This document shows, in pieces, positions 23,646 through 36,130 of a stretch of 64,000 nt of DNA. A program made the translations under genes and the position numbers. The stretch's first letter is position 1. Each line of letters starts with the position of its first letter. Source of the stretch: Cacajao melanocephalus (taxonomy: Eukaryota > Chordata > Mammalia > Primates > Pitheciidae); contig CAUYLG010034913.1 of NCBI GenBank assembly GCA_963573385.1, forward strand, positions 1 to 64,000, written 5' to 3'. The notes beneath the pieces were generated by a model. That model made no database searches, was not told the origin of the DNA, and was given only the letters and a program-made list of their open reading frames with translations.

Positions 23646-24990
23646 CCTAAGTTCAGTGGACAAAGTGATGAAAGAAAATGATGAACTCAGGAATTCTGTC
23701 TCCTGGCTTCAGAAGCAGATATTGAGCCTCAATATGACTGCCCTGTGTGAGAGTCTTATCTCCTGGAGAGAAACAGCTGAAATTGTTGAAAATCAGACAC
23801 AAGCTCATCATGCGAGTGGCTGCCCTGCAATGAAAGATGGGTGCATGCACAGCCTTGTCAGGTGTCTACTGTTACAGTGAGGGCATTGATTGGAAAAGAA
23901 TGGGACCCTGCAACTTGGAATGGGGATGTGTGGGAGGACCCAGATGAAGCTGGGGCACTGAGTTTGTAAACTCTGATGAACCTTTTTTTGCCAGAAGAAA
24001 CAGTTTCCCCATCCCCAGTAGTGGCAACATCCCCAACCCATACTGCCATCAGCCTTTCTAACTTTGTCTCAGAAAAAAAAAAACCCTGAGCTGCCTGAGG
24101 CAACAGTGGTAGCCTCCCCTGAGGTAGTTGCCAGGCAAGATAATGTTGATTCTTCTTAGGAACCACCCCTAACACCTCTGTTTGCTTCTAGACCTATAAC
24201 TAGACTGAAGTCCAGGCCCCTAGAGATGAGGTTGAGAGTGTGACCCATGAGGAGGTGTACTATACACAAAAAGGACTGCTTGAATTTTCTAATTTATGTG
24301 AACAGAAATCAGGAGAACAGGCCTGGGAATGGATATTAAAGGTGTGGGATAATGGTGGAAGGAAGATAGAGTTGGATCAGACTGAATTTATTGATTTGGG
24401 CCCACTAAGTAGGGACTCTGCATTTAATGTGGTAGCTTGGAGAGTTAAAAAAGTTATAATAGTTTATTTGCTTGGTTAGCCGAAATGTAGATTGAAAGAT
24501 GGCCTACTGTGAGCAAGCTGGAAATGCCTGATCTCCCTTGGTTTAATGTAGAGGAAAGCATCCAAAGGCTTAGGGAGATTGGGATGGGGAGTGGATTAGT
24601 CACTTTAGACCTACTCATCCCAGCTGGGAAGGTTCAGAAGATATACCCTTGACCACTGCCTTGTGAAATAGTTTTGTGAGGGCAGCACCTGCATCTTTGA
24701 AGAGCCCTTTAATTGCTCTTCTCTGTATATGAGATCTAACAGTGGGAACCACAGTAACTCAACTACAGAATTTAAATACAATGGGAATAATTGGATCCCG
24801 ACGTGGCAGGGGCCAAGTGGCGGCCCTCACCTGTCAAAAGTAAGGTGAGTGTAGCTACCGTAATGGACAGCAGAGGCAAAGTAGAAATCAGAATAGTCTG
24901 ACTTGTGTAGAGCTTTGGTATTGGCTGATTAATCATGGTGTTCCTAGAAGTGAAATTCACAGGAAACCTACTGCATTCTTACTTAATTTA
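23646..24990 (+). pseudogene. ERVL gag remnant
   Basis: Gag forms the internal structural shell of retroviral particles. The region has a coiled-coil-like start (KVMKENDELRN near 23666) and a capsid-like middle frame at 24240-24479 containing GEQAWEWILKVWDNGG. The frame then changes and stop codons follow, including one just after 24476. No zinc knuckle (CCHC) is visible. Assignment rests on position between primer-binding site and protease and on similarity in style to ERVL gag. It cannot encode a complete protein. Confidence 0.7.
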
Positions 24991-25134
24991 TACAGGAGGA
25001 AAACTTCTAGGTCAAATGGACAAAAGACTAATTTGAATTATAAAAACAGAGAATCATGGTCATTCAATCAATTTCCAGACTTGAGTTGGTTTACAGATGC
25101 AGAACCCCTTGAATGAAGGGGAGGCCAGGTCCCC

Positions 25135-25590
25135 TTGAGGAAGGACCTAGCTACAATACTGAGAATTTATGCATTTAATCTTTATCCCATCATTCCCCAA
25201 AGAAACATCTGGTCTTTTACTAGGGTAACTGTGTACTGGGGAAAGGGAAATGATCAGCCATTTCGGGGTCTATTGGACACTGGCTCTGAGCTGACGTTGA
25301 TTCCAGTGGACGCAAAATGTCGTTGTCATCCTCCAGTTAAAGTAGAGACTTATGGAGATCAGATAATTGATAGGATTTTAGCTCAGGTCTGACTTACAGT
25401 GGGTCCAGTGGGTCCCTGGACTCATCCTATGGTCATTTCTCTAGTGCCAGAATGCATAATTGGCATAGACATAATTAGCAGCTGGCAGAACCCCCACATT
25501 GGCTCCCTGACTGGTCGGGTGAGGGCTAATATGATGGTAAAGGCCAAAGGGAAGCCAGTAGTGCTGCCTCTACCTAGAAAAATTGTTTAA
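25135..25590 (+). pseudogene. ERVL protease remnant (aspartic protease)
   Basis: The retroviral protease cleaves Gag and Pol precursors as a homodimer, each chain providing one catalytic Asp. The active-site motif LLDTGSE is present with its Asp codon at 25276-25278. A hydrophobic, glycine-containing stretch follows later (ECIIGIDI near 25450), resembling the second conserved block. One in-frame TGA near 25390 splits the frame (25135-25392 and 25399-25590 share a reading frame). The segment runs into RT without a gap, as in a pro-pol reading frame. Confidence 0.8.
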
Positions 25591-26740
25591 GTCAAAAACA
25601 ATATTGTATCCCTGGAAGGATTGTGGAGATTTATGCCACCATCAACATCTTGAAAGACACAGGGGTTGATCCTCACGTCATCCCCATTCAGCTCTCCCAT
25701 TTGGCCTGTGCAGAAGACAGTTGGATTGTAGTTAATGACAGTGGATTATTGTAAGCTTAACCAAATGGTGACTGCAGTTGCAGCTGCTGTACCAGATGTG
25801 GTTTCATTGCTTGAGCAAGTTAACACATCTGGTACCTGGGATGTAACCATTGACTTGGCAAATGCTTTCTTTTCGTTCCTATTCATAAGGCCCACTGGAA
25901 GCAATTTGCCTTCAGCTAGGAAGGCCAGCAATATCCTTTACTGTCCTACCTCAGGGGTTTATCAACTCTCTGGCTTTGTGTCATAATTTTATTCAGGGAG
26001 ACCTTGATTGCTTTTCACTTCTGCAAGATATCATACTGGTCCATTACGTTGATGACATTATGCTGATTGGATCCAGTGAGCAAGAAGTAGCAAACATACT
26101 GGACTTACTGGTGAGGCATTTGCATGCCAGAAGATGGGAAATAAATTCAACTAAAATTCAGGGAACTTCTACCTCAGTAAAATTTCTGTGGGTCCAGTGG
26201 TGTGGGGCCTGTTGAGATATTCCTTCTAAGGTGAAGGATAAGTTGTTGTATTTGGCCCCTCCTACATCCACAAAAAAGGCACAATGCCTTGTGGGCCTAT
26301 TTGCATTTCAGAGGCAACACATTCCTCATTTGGGTGTGTTACCCCGGCCCATTTATTGAGTGAGGGGAAAGGCTGCCAGTTTTGAGTGGGGTCCAGAACA
26401 AGAGAAGGCTCTGCAACATGTCCAGGCTGCTGTCAATATGACCCAGCAGATCCAGTGGTGCTTAAGGTATCAGTGGCAGGTAGGGATGCTGTTTGGAGCC
26501 TTTGGCAGGCCCCCCGCAGGTGAATCACAGAGGAGGCCTCTAGGATTTTGGAGCAAGGCCCTCCTATCTTCTGTAGATAACTACTCCCCTTTTGAGAGAG
26601 AGCTCTTGGCCTGTTACTGGGCTTTAGTGGAAACTGAACGTTTGACTATGGGTCATCAAGTCACTATGCGACCTGAACTTCCTATCATGAACTGGATGCT
26701 TTCTGACCCATCTAGCCATAAAGTGGATTATGCACAGTAG
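25591..26740 (+). pseudogene. ERVL reverse transcriptase remnant
   Basis: RT copies the RNA genome into DNA. The fingers/palm region is visible around MTVDYCKLNQ (25735) and DLANAFFS (25852). The catalytic box YVDD is at 26045-26056. The connection region with 'GFWSKALLSS' follows near 26545. The frame shifts between 25,980 and 25,990 (frame 1 to frame 2), and stops occur near 26213 and 26357. The segment between about 25590 and 25735 is also scrambled. The YVDD motif and spacing are intact, but the protein cannot be made. Confidence 0.88.
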
Positions 26741-27400
26741 CATTCCATCATTAAATGGAAGTGGTATATACGTGATCAGGCTCAAGCAGGTCCTGAAGGC
26801 ACAAGTTAGTTACATGAGGAAGTGGCTCAAATGCCCATGGTCCCCACTTCTGTCACCCAGCCTTCTCTCCCCCAGCCTGCACTGATGGCCTCCTGGGGAG
26901 TTCCCTATGATCAGTAAACAGAGGGAGAGAAGACTAAGGCCTGGTTCACAGATAGTTCTGCATGATATGCAGACACCACTGGAAAGTGGACAGCTGCAGC
27001 ATTACAGCCCCTTTCTAGGACATCCCTGAAAGACGGTGGTGACGGGAAATCTTCCCAGTGGGCAGAACTTCAAGCAGTGCACCTGATTGTGCACAGTACA
27101 CCTGGTTGTGTAGTTTGAATGGAAGGAGAAATAGCCAGATGTGCGATTATATACTGATTCATGGACTGTAGCCAGTGGTTTGGCTGGATGGTCTGGAACT
27201 TGGAAGAAGCACGATTGGAAAATTGGTGATGAAGAATTTTGGAGAAGAGGTATGTGGATGGATCCCTCTAAGTGGTCAAAAACTGAAGATATTTGTATGT
27301 CGTGTGAGTGCTCACCAACGGGTGACCTCAGCAGAGGAGGATTTTAATAATCAAGTAGATAGGGTGACTGTTTTGTTGATACCATCAGCCTCTTTCCCCA
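26741..27400 (+). pseudogene. ERVL RNase H remnant
   Basis: RNase H removes the RNA strand of RNA:DNA hybrids during reverse transcription. Three acidic residues of the catalytic set can be placed: Asp at 26951-26953 (FTDSS), Glu at 27065-27067 (WAELQ) and Asp at 27156-27158 (YTDSW). The first two share a frame while the third is in another, so at least one frameshift lies between 27067 and 27156. A stop also follows FTDSSA. Confidence 0.78.
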
Positions 27401-28140
27401 GCCCACCCCTGTCATTGCCCAATGGGCCCATGAACAAAATGGCCATGATGGCAGGAATTGAAGTTATGTATGGGCTCAGCAACATGGACTTCTACTCACC
27501 AAGGCTGACCTGGCTACACCCACTGCGGATGCCCAGTTCGCCAGCAACAGAGACCAACACTGAGACCTCGATATGGCACCATTCCTTGGTGTGATTATCC
27601 GGCTACCTGGTAGCACGTTGATTATATTGGACCTCTTCCATCATGGAACGGACAGAAGTTTGTCCTCACTGGAACAGACACTTATTCTGGACATGGGTTT
27701 GCCTATCCTGTACGCAGTGCTTCTGCCAAGACTACCATACATGGATTTACAGAATGCCTTATCCATTGTCATGGATACATACAGCATTGCCTCTGACCAA
27801 GGCACTCACTTTCCGGCTTAAGAAGTGCGGCAGTGGGCTCACGCTCATGGAATTCACTGGTCTTACCATCTTCCCCATCATCTTGAAGCAGCTGGATTGA
27901 TAGAATGGTGGAATGGCCTTTTGAAGTCACAATTACAATGCTAACTAGGTGACAATCCTTTGCAGGGCAGGGGCAGAGTTCTCCAGAAGGCCATGTATGC
28001 TCTGAATCAGTGTCCAGTATATGGTATATAGGGCTATAGGGCCCCACAGGGTTACCCACAATGATACTGTTTCTCCCATAGCCGGGATACATGGGTCCAG
28101 GAATCAAGGGGTGGAAGTGGAAGTGACAAAACTTACCATC
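27401..28140 (+). pseudogene. ERVL integrase remnant (DD35E)
   Basis: Integrase joins viral DNA ends to host DNA. The catalytic triad is recognisable: Asp at 27620-27622 (VDYIG context), Asp at 27795-27797 (SDQGTHF) and Glu at 27903-27905 (GLIEWWNG). The last two are in the same frame with exactly 35 codons between them, the classic DD35E spacing. A frameshift separates the first Asp from the others, and a stop follows SDQGTHFPA. The N-terminal zinc-binding part is not clearly legible. Confidence 0.85.
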
Positions 28141-28690
28141 ACCCTTAGTGATCCCCTAGCAAGATTTTTGCTTCCTGTTCCTGCAACATTATGTTCTGCT
28201 GGCAAAGAGGTCTTGGTTCTAGAGGGAGGAATGCTGCCACCAGGAGACAACAACAATGATTCAATTAAACTGGAACTTAAGATTGCTACCTGGATACTTT
28301 GTGCTCCTCCTACATTTAAGTGAACAGGCTAAGAAGGTAGTTACAGTGTTTACTGTGGTGATTGACCTGGACTATCAAGATGAAATTAGCCTGTTACACT
28401 GCAATGGAAATAAGGAAGATTATGTGTGGAATACAGGAGATCCATTAGGGTATCTCTTAGTATTACCATACCCTGTGATAAAGGTCAATGGAAACTCCAG
28501 CAGCCTAATCCAGGCAGGACTACAAATGATCCAGACCCTTCATGAATGAAGGTTTGAATCACTCCACCAGGAAAAAAAATCACAACTTGCTGAGGTGCTT
28601 GCTGAAGGCAAAGGGAATCCAGAATGGGTAGTAGAAGAAGGTAGTCATCGATACCAGCTATTAATGTCCATGCTACCAGCTACAGAAATG
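28141..28690 (+). pseudogene. ERVL dUTPase-like domain remnant at the end of pol
   Basis: dUTPase hydrolyses dUTP and keeps uracil out of viral DNA. A frame at 28256-28549 contains VVIDLDYQDE near 28358, matching the conserved dUTPase motif around a catalytic Asp. A glycine-rich, leucine-rich stretch follows (TGDPLGYLLVLP near 28436). Its place downstream of integrase is characteristic of ERVL elements, unlike lentiviral or betaretroviral arrangements. The frame changes before 28256 and stops at 28547. Confidence 0.8.
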
Positions 28691-29009
28691 AGGAATGTAA
28701 TTGTCATGAGTCTTTTCTCCTTCTTTTATTAAAAACATGTTTGGGCATGGATACACTTGAACTAAGAAAATATCTTCATTTTATTTCCTTTCTTCTTTAT
28801 CATGTGACTTAAGATTTATTGACTTCACATCAGCATTTAAGTATTGTAACTTTATGTAATAATATTTAGGTTGGGGATTGGTGTGATTTTGGTTGTATGA
28901 GGATAGTTGTGTTATGTTAGGCATAATTATGACATTATTATCTTTATTTGAAGATTATGTATGATTTCAGGAGATGTGTATGTGTTCAAGTTGACAAGGG
29001 GTGAACTTG
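28691..29009 (+). other. 3' non-coding part of the provirus, no env
   Basis: AT-rich sequence links pol to the 3'LTR. A purine-rich patch, 'acaaggggtgaa' at about 28994-29005, lies immediately before the LTR and could be the remains of a polypurine tract. No env-like frame is seen. Confidence 0.55.
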
Positions 29010-29399
29010 TGTTGGTGAATACTGAGTGTCAACTTGATTGGATTGAAGGGTACAAAGTATTGATCCTAGGTGTGTCTGTGAGGGTGTTGCCAAAGGAGAT
29101 TAACATTTGAGTCAGTGGGCTGGGAAAGGCAGACCCCATCCTCAATCTCAGGGGGCATAATCTCATCAGCTGCCAGCATGGCTAAAATAAAAAAGCAGGC
29201 AGAAAAATGTGAAAAGAGAGACTGGCTTAGCCTCTCAGCCTACATCTTTCTCCTGTGCTGGGTGCTTCCTGCCTTTGAACATCGGACTCCCATGTTCTTC
29301 AGTTTTGGAACTCGCACTGGTTTCTCCTTGCTTCTCAGCCTGCTGATGGCCTATTGTGGGACTTTGTGATTGTGTGAGTTAATACTTAATAAGCTTGCC

Positions 29400-29437
<38 letters not shown>

Positions 29438-29500
29438 AACCACACCACACACACACACACGAATTCTATTAGTTCTGTCCCTCTAGAGAACCCTAATACA
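29010..29500 (+). repeat. 3' LTR of the ERVL provirus (MLT2-type)
   Basis: It is the counterpart of the 5'LTR and is better preserved at its ends ('gaatactgagtgtcaacttg' near 29017, 'agagaaccctaataca' at 29485-29500). It contains 'gagttaatacttaataagct' (29376) and a (CA)n tract at 29403-29460. An 84-codon frame at 29115-29369 is LTR sequence, not a gene. Confidence 0.9.
29403..29460. repeat. (CA)n microsatellite in the 3' LTR
   Basis: CA repeats are interrupted once by 'ccaaccacacca' near 29437. Confidence 0.95.
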
Positions 29501-30567
<1,067 letters not shown>

Positions 30568-31164
30568 TGTTTGCATCTATGGATGTTTGGAGTTAAGAAA
30601 AGTAGGAAGATCATAAGTAATTTATTATGAATAGGCTACCAAATTGAAAGAACTGATGTCCAAATGGACACTAGAATAAAAAGTGATGTTAGAATAAGTA
30701 ATAACAGGTCACATTTATTAGTTTTTGATTTAAGCAAAAGGGAAATAATTTTAGCCAAAGAAAGAAAAACATGAGAAGACAAATTATATCCTGTGAAATT
30801 GGAGAAAATGAGTTTGGCCTTATTTTAATTATAATATTATAGTAATTGTCTAGGTTGTCACAAAGGGTGTGGTAATAATGAAAATATAATTTGAATTTTG
30901 AAATTTTACATCTAGAAAAAAAGAACATAGGAGGAGTGATAATTTTGGCACGGTGTGTTCAGTCTGGGATCTTTTGAATTTGTGCTGTTGACAATGTAGT
31001 GTGATGGAAATACTCAGCAGGTGGTTGAAAATGAGAATTACAATTTCAGATAAGGTTATGTCAACAAGATTTAGTTTTCAGAGTCACTTACAGAGCAGGA
31101 ATTATTGAAGCCATTAGATTAGATGATATTACAAATAAAGAGGATAGTAATTATAAAATTTAAC
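30568..31164. other. unrecognised AT-rich sequence
   Basis: A 79-codon reverse frame at 30689-30928 is low-complexity (Phe/Leu/Ile-rich) and not called. Confidence 0.35.
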
Positions 31165-31400
31165 ATCATAACTACTAACATTTGTTGACGTTTATTATGT
31201 ACCAGGCACTGTTCCTCTTTTTGACATATATTTTTTCACATATTTCTCTCAAATCCTCTGTAAAATAAATACTGTTATTACCAACATCTCCTTCTTGCAG
31301 GTGAAACAGCTGACTCACCGAGAGGATGCTGTAGTTCAGACAGCTAGCAACTTGTAGAGTTTGGATACAGGTTCAGACAGCCTGGCTCTAGAGCCTTCTT
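31165..31400 (-). mobile_element. MIR element, reverse strand
   Basis: It reads as the reverse complement of a nearly full MIR: 'ctaacatttgttgacgttta', 'gtaccaggcactgttcct', 'caggtgaaacagctgactca', 'agctagcaacttgtagag', and 'cagcctggctctagagcc' at the end. Confidence 0.85.
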
Positions 31401-31720
31401 CCAAAGGAAGGATTCTTCAGGTGCTCATTAATTTTGGAGGCAACTGTAACAAGAAGCAAATAGCAGTTAGGTGAAAGAGTAAATTAGTGTTTACATTGTC
31501 TTGGAAGGCTAAAAATGAGAGTATGGTAGGTAGTATCACAAGCTTCAGAGCAGTTTAGGAAAGGCCCCTAGATTTGATCATTAGTAACTTTTTGGGAAAT
31601 GGTTATTCAATAATGTTGCAAAACCCAAGATAATGACCTAAGCATGTGTTTTCATGAGACTTTCTAGAAATTTTCAATATGCTTTTTATTTATCCATTAG
31701 CTATTCTGAACTTTAATATA
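31401..31720. other. unrecognised sequence
   Basis: Nothing supportable is seen. Confidence 0.35.
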
Positions 31721-32109
31721 CAAATGCTCCTTGACTGATGATGGGGTTATATTCTCATAAAACCATCATAAGTTGAAGATACTATAAGTAAAATATGTAT
31801 TGAATATACCTAACCTACTGAACATCATAGCTTAACCTAGCCTACCTTATATGTGCTCCGGACTCTTATATTAGCCTACATTTGGACAGAGTCATCAAAC
31901 AAAGCTTATTTTATAGTAGATAAATAAACTATTTTGTAATAATATAATAAGTGTTGATTATCTAATGTAATTTATTGAATGCACTGTGGAAGTGAAAAAC
32001 AGAATGTTTGGGTATTCAAAGTATGGTTCTGACTGAAAGCATATAACTTTCACACCATAGTAAAGTTAAAAATATTTAAGTTAAACCATCATAAATTGGG
32101 GACCATCTG
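31721..32109 (+). mobile_element. Tigger-group non-autonomous DNA transposon (MER44-like)
   Basis: Terminal inverted repeats are visible. The left end (31721) reads 'caaatgctccttgactgatg' and the right end, reverse-complemented, reads 'cagatggtccccaatttatg'. TA dinucleotides flank the element (31719-31720 and 32110-32111). The interior 'taacctactgaacatcatag' and 'cttaacctagcctacctta' is typical of this family. No transposase is encoded. Confidence 0.85.
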
Positions 32110-32111
32110 TA

Positions 32112-33694
32112 TTCTATCAAACAGATAGTATTTTTAGCTTAAGCAAACATGGTATAGGTTGTTTTAATAAATCCTGTGTTCTCAAAGGGAATCTATTGGA
32201 AATAAGCAATCTAATTTTTGATTTGTTTGGAGCAATAGAATATGTAGAAAATTCCAAATGTAATGATTAAATTAGTTCTAGATGAAAAGACAGATATTGC
32301 TGAAAAGTTTAATGTGAAAAGTGGAAAAATTTAAACTTTGATTTGTAATATATAGTCAAGAAGAAGCAACTCATTTTTTGGTGTGATAATGAGTGGAGAA
32401 ATATTCATGTGGGTGTTTTGATGATTAATTAGTTGATGAGTGTAAAATGCTTCAAGAAAAAAGAGTATGGCATAAATTCTAAATATTATTATTTTATTCC
32501 CAGAATTCTGTCAGGCTTCATGGTCTTTTTCCCACGTGCTCATCTTTCTGCACCTGTTGCCAGAACTTCATTCTACAGCAGCACTGCTTTTGCTGTCATT
32601 TAAAATCTGTTCCAAATTTTTCTTATTGTAACTGTCTCCCCATGCTGTTACTTGGTTATTTAATTTTGTATAGATCTTTCTAATAAGATCCATCTTCTTA
32701 CTGATATCGTCTCTTCCCTCCCCTCCCCTCTCTGTGTGTGTGTATTTCTATGGAGATTACACAATTAAATGTATTTCCTCACCTTCAATGACTTAGGCAA
32801 AAAAAAATTTATCTATTTAATTTTCCACCAGAATCGATAGCCCCCAAATAGCTTATACCCTAAGAACTTAATATACTTTATTTTTATCTTTTTTTTTTTT
32901 CCCGCCCCGCCCCCATTTTTATCTTTAACTAAAATTTAGTGAGTTATTTTTATTGTTAATTTTTTAATGTCCTTTTTTTTTCTGTAGCCTGGAAGCTTTT
33001 TCCTTGTTCACTAAAGTAGGAACCTCAATTTGAAAACTTGCCAAAACTGAACATATGTCCCCTCTTGTATTAGAAAGTTATAATTTTAATACATTTTCTA
33101 AATTATAATTTATGTCTCTTTTGGAGATATTCTGTTTGTATTTTTTAAGAACCAATCCAAAATTTTTTTTTACTTTATAATTAATGGGATTACATTTATT
33201 TTTTAAGTTAAATATCAATTTTAGAGGTAATTGTAATTCAGAAGAAAATGTAAACATTAAAATATCGCATGTATAGCTTTGGTGATTGATTATTGCCAAA
33301 ATAAAATCACTAATTTTTGGTACCTTATTTTGATATTTAACTTATTACACACACAAACAAACATATGCAGGAGCTTACACACACAATTGCTTATCTGTGA
33401 ACAAAATGACTACTTAAAAATACACATTAGGAAGTGATGTTATCATGTGATCATTCTCCTGGGATGTCATAAAACAAGAAATACTGAACCACAATTGCCT
33501 TCAGTTCCAGGGTCTATGAGTACCTTATGACCACTGTTTTAATTCGCTATTAATACTGTAGAATGTGTTTATTTAAAAGGAATATGTATGTTTCTGCTTG
33601 AAAGAGGGTGAAACTGACATTGTGCCATAATTTGTAATTTCCCCCATATTGAGCCATACATGATTTTATTTCACTTTCGAAAATTAGTTTATAA
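32112..33694. other. AT-rich sequence, possible old L2 piece
   Basis: The part near 32500-32720 has an L2-like look but is too diverged to call. Simple runs occur near 32712 (CT-rich/GT) and 32890 (T-run then GC-rich). There are no genes. Confidence 0.35.
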
Positions 33695-34601
33695 TTATCT
33701 CAATTTTTAAAAAAGTGTTATTTCTAATTGACCAATTATAATAATTTATACTTATGGAATACAATGTAATGTTTTCCTGCATATGTACAATATGGAATGA
33801 TTAAATCAAGCCAGTTAACGTGTCTATCACCTCACTTATTTTTTATGGTGATACATTTGAAATTAACTCTCTTAGCTATTTTGAAATATATATTATTAAT
33901 AACTTAGTCATCCTGCTATGCAATAGTTCTCAGAGACTTATTACTCCTGTCTTACTGAAACATTGTGCCCTTGGAGCAACATCTCTCCATTTCTTCCCTC
34001 CTTCCTGAGCCTCTGGTAACCACTTTTCTACTCGCTAACTCTATGAGTTGCACTTTTTTAGATTCTACATATAAATGGAATAATGCAGTATCTGGTTAAT
34101 TTCACTTAGCATGATGTCCTCCAGGTTCATCCCATGTTGTTACAAATGACAGAATTTTCTTGTTTTTAAAAGGCTGGGTAATTTTCTATTATATATACGT
34201 ACTACATTTTCTTTATGCATTTATCCATTGGTAGACATTTAGGTTGATTCCATATCTTGGTTATTGTGACTAATGCTGCAGTGAACATGGGAGAGCAGAT
34301 ATCTCTTTGATATATTGATTTCAATTATCTTGTATCATCTAGAAGTGAATTGCTAGGCCATATAGTAGTTTACTTTTAGTTTTTTAAGGAATCGATACAG
34401 TTTTTCATAATGGTTTTATTAATTTACCTTCCCACCAACAAAGGACAAGAATTACTATTTCCACATCCTCAAAAACACTTGTTATTTTTCATCTTTTTCT
34501 TAATAGCTATTCTAACAGTTATAAGGTGATATCTCACTGTAGTTTTTTGCATTTCTCTATTGATTAGTGATATTGAACATTTTTTCATGGAACTGTTAGT
34601 C

Positions 34602-34653
<52 letters not shown>

Positions 34654-35412
34654 CTGTTTATGTTCTTTGTCCATTTTTTAATTGGTTTACTTGTTTTCTT
34701 GCTATTGAGTTCTTTGAGTTTCTTACGTATTTTAGATGTTAACTTCTTATTAGATGTATGGATTGCAAATATTTTCTCTAACTCTGGGTTGTTTCTTTAC
34801 AACTATTTATTTCCTTTGCTGTGTAGAAACATTTTAGTTTGAGGCAATCCCATTTGTCTATTTTTGATTTTTTTGCCTATGCTTAAGGGTTGTATTAAAA
34901 AAATTGCTTGGTTCAATGTCATGGAGCTTTTCCCATATATTTTCTTCTAATGGATTTTGTATTTTCTGATAGTACATTTATGTCTTCAGTTTTTGAGTTG
35001 ATTTTTGCATATAGTCTCAAATAAAGATCCAGTTTTATTCTTCTGTACAAAGATACGCAGTTTTTCCAACACCCCTCATTAAAGAGACTGTCTTTTCTCC
35101 ATTTTGTGGTCTTGGCACCTTTGTATAAAATCAATTGGCCTTAACTGTGTGGATTTATTTCTGGGCTTTCTATTCTGTTCAATTGGTTGATATGTCTGTT
35201 TTTATTGCCACTATCATACTGTTTGGGTTACAATGGCTTTATAATGTATTTTGTAATCAGGGAATGTGATTCTTCCAGCTTTGTTATTTTTGCTCAAGAT
35301 CGCTTTGGCTATTCATGGTCTTTTGTAACTCACATGTGAATTTAAGGATTGCATTTTTTATTTCTGTGAAAAATGACACTAGAATTTTGATAGAGATTGT
35401 ATTGTAAACTCA
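33695..35412 (-). mobile_element. L1M (L1MA-like) 3' fragment, reverse strand
   Basis: The segment follows the L1M 3'UTR and the end of ORF2 in reverse: 'ggaatgattaaatcaagcc' near 33795, 'cctctggtaaccacttttct' near 34011, 'tagcatgatgtcctccaggt' near 34108, 'catttgtctatttttga' near 34850, 'aatcaattggcctta' near 35128, and 'ctcaagatcgctttggct' near 35293. It is 5'-truncated within ORF2. A (TA)n(GA)n microsatellite interrupts it at 34602-34649. The reading frame is destroyed. Confidence 0.9.
34602..34649. repeat. (TA)n(GA)n compound microsatellite
   Basis: About nine TA units are followed by about 14 GA units without interruption, inside the L1M fragment. Confidence 0.97.
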
Positions 35413-35825
35413 ACATTTTCTTCTTCTTCTCTCCTTGTACAAACACTAGTCTTTATGCTGATTGATTCTCTGCAGTTAGTGCTTGGATATGATGTAGGGT
35501 TAGTTTCTGTGTTTTCAAAGATAATGTGAATTTATGGTTTCATTTGGTTAGTCTGGAAAGCAATATAAATACACAGGACATGTCTTGGTAAAAGTAAAGT
35601 GAGGGACAGAAGACAAATTTCCTAGCACATTTTATATCTTTGTAGCTTTCTTCTTGGTCATCATCCTCATTTTTGATAGTATGAGCTATAATGTATAGTT
35701 TATATTCTCAATTCTGGAGAACTTTGGTTCTGGTTCAGGATTCATTTGTAATGTTTTATTAAGTTACTTTTAAGTGGTTCTGAAATCTTAGGCTGGGACT
35801 TCACCATAAAAAAATTACTGAAACT
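35413..35825. other. unrecognised sequence
   Basis: Nothing supportable is seen. Confidence 0.35.
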
Positions 35826-36130
35826 GGCCAGGCCTGGTGGCTCACGCCTGTAATCGCAGCACTTTAGGAGGCCGAGGCGGGTGGATCACTTGAGGTTAGT
35901 TGTTCAAGACCAGCCTGGCCAACATGATGAAACCGGTCTCTACTAAAAATGCAAAAGTCAGCCAGGTGTGGTGGTGTGCACCTGTAGTCGCAGCTACTTG
36001 GGAGGCTGAGGCAAGAGAATCGCTTGAACCCGGGAGGTGGTAGCTTCAGTGAGCCGAGGTTGCGCCACTACACTCCAGCCTGGGCGACAGAGTGAGACTG
36101 TCTCAAAAACAAAACAAAATGAAACAAAAC
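35826..36130 (+). mobile_element. Alu element (AluS-like), full length
   Basis: Both monomers are complete, from 'ggccaggcctggtggctca' (35826) to 'ctgggcgacagagtgagact' (36080), with a mixed A-tail ending at 36130. Flanks 'tactgaaact' (before) and 'acctgaaact' (after) are a likely target duplication. Confidence 0.96.

Larger units (their letters stand above)
22522..29500 (+). mobile_element. ERVL-class (HERV-L-like) provirus with MLT2-type LTRs, defective
   Basis: This is a nearly full-length class III endogenous retrovirus: 5'LTR, primer-binding site, gag, protease, RT, RNase H, integrase, dUTPase, 3'LTR, all on the plus strand. Two features identify the ERVL class. A dUTPase-like domain lies after integrase at the end of pol, and there is no env between pol and the 3'LTR. 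The primer-binding site resembles the complement of a tRNA-Leu 3' end. Every coding region is interrupted by stops and frameshifts, so the element is a fossil. A short L1 later inserted in the leader/gag region. The 5-bp target duplication is imperfect (aggct near 22518, agcct at 29501). Confidence 0.9.

Noticed and set aside
29403..29460. Short regularly spaced repeats that might suggest a CRISPR-like array
   Set aside because: It is a CA dinucleotide microsatellite without spacers, in a eukaryotic LTR.
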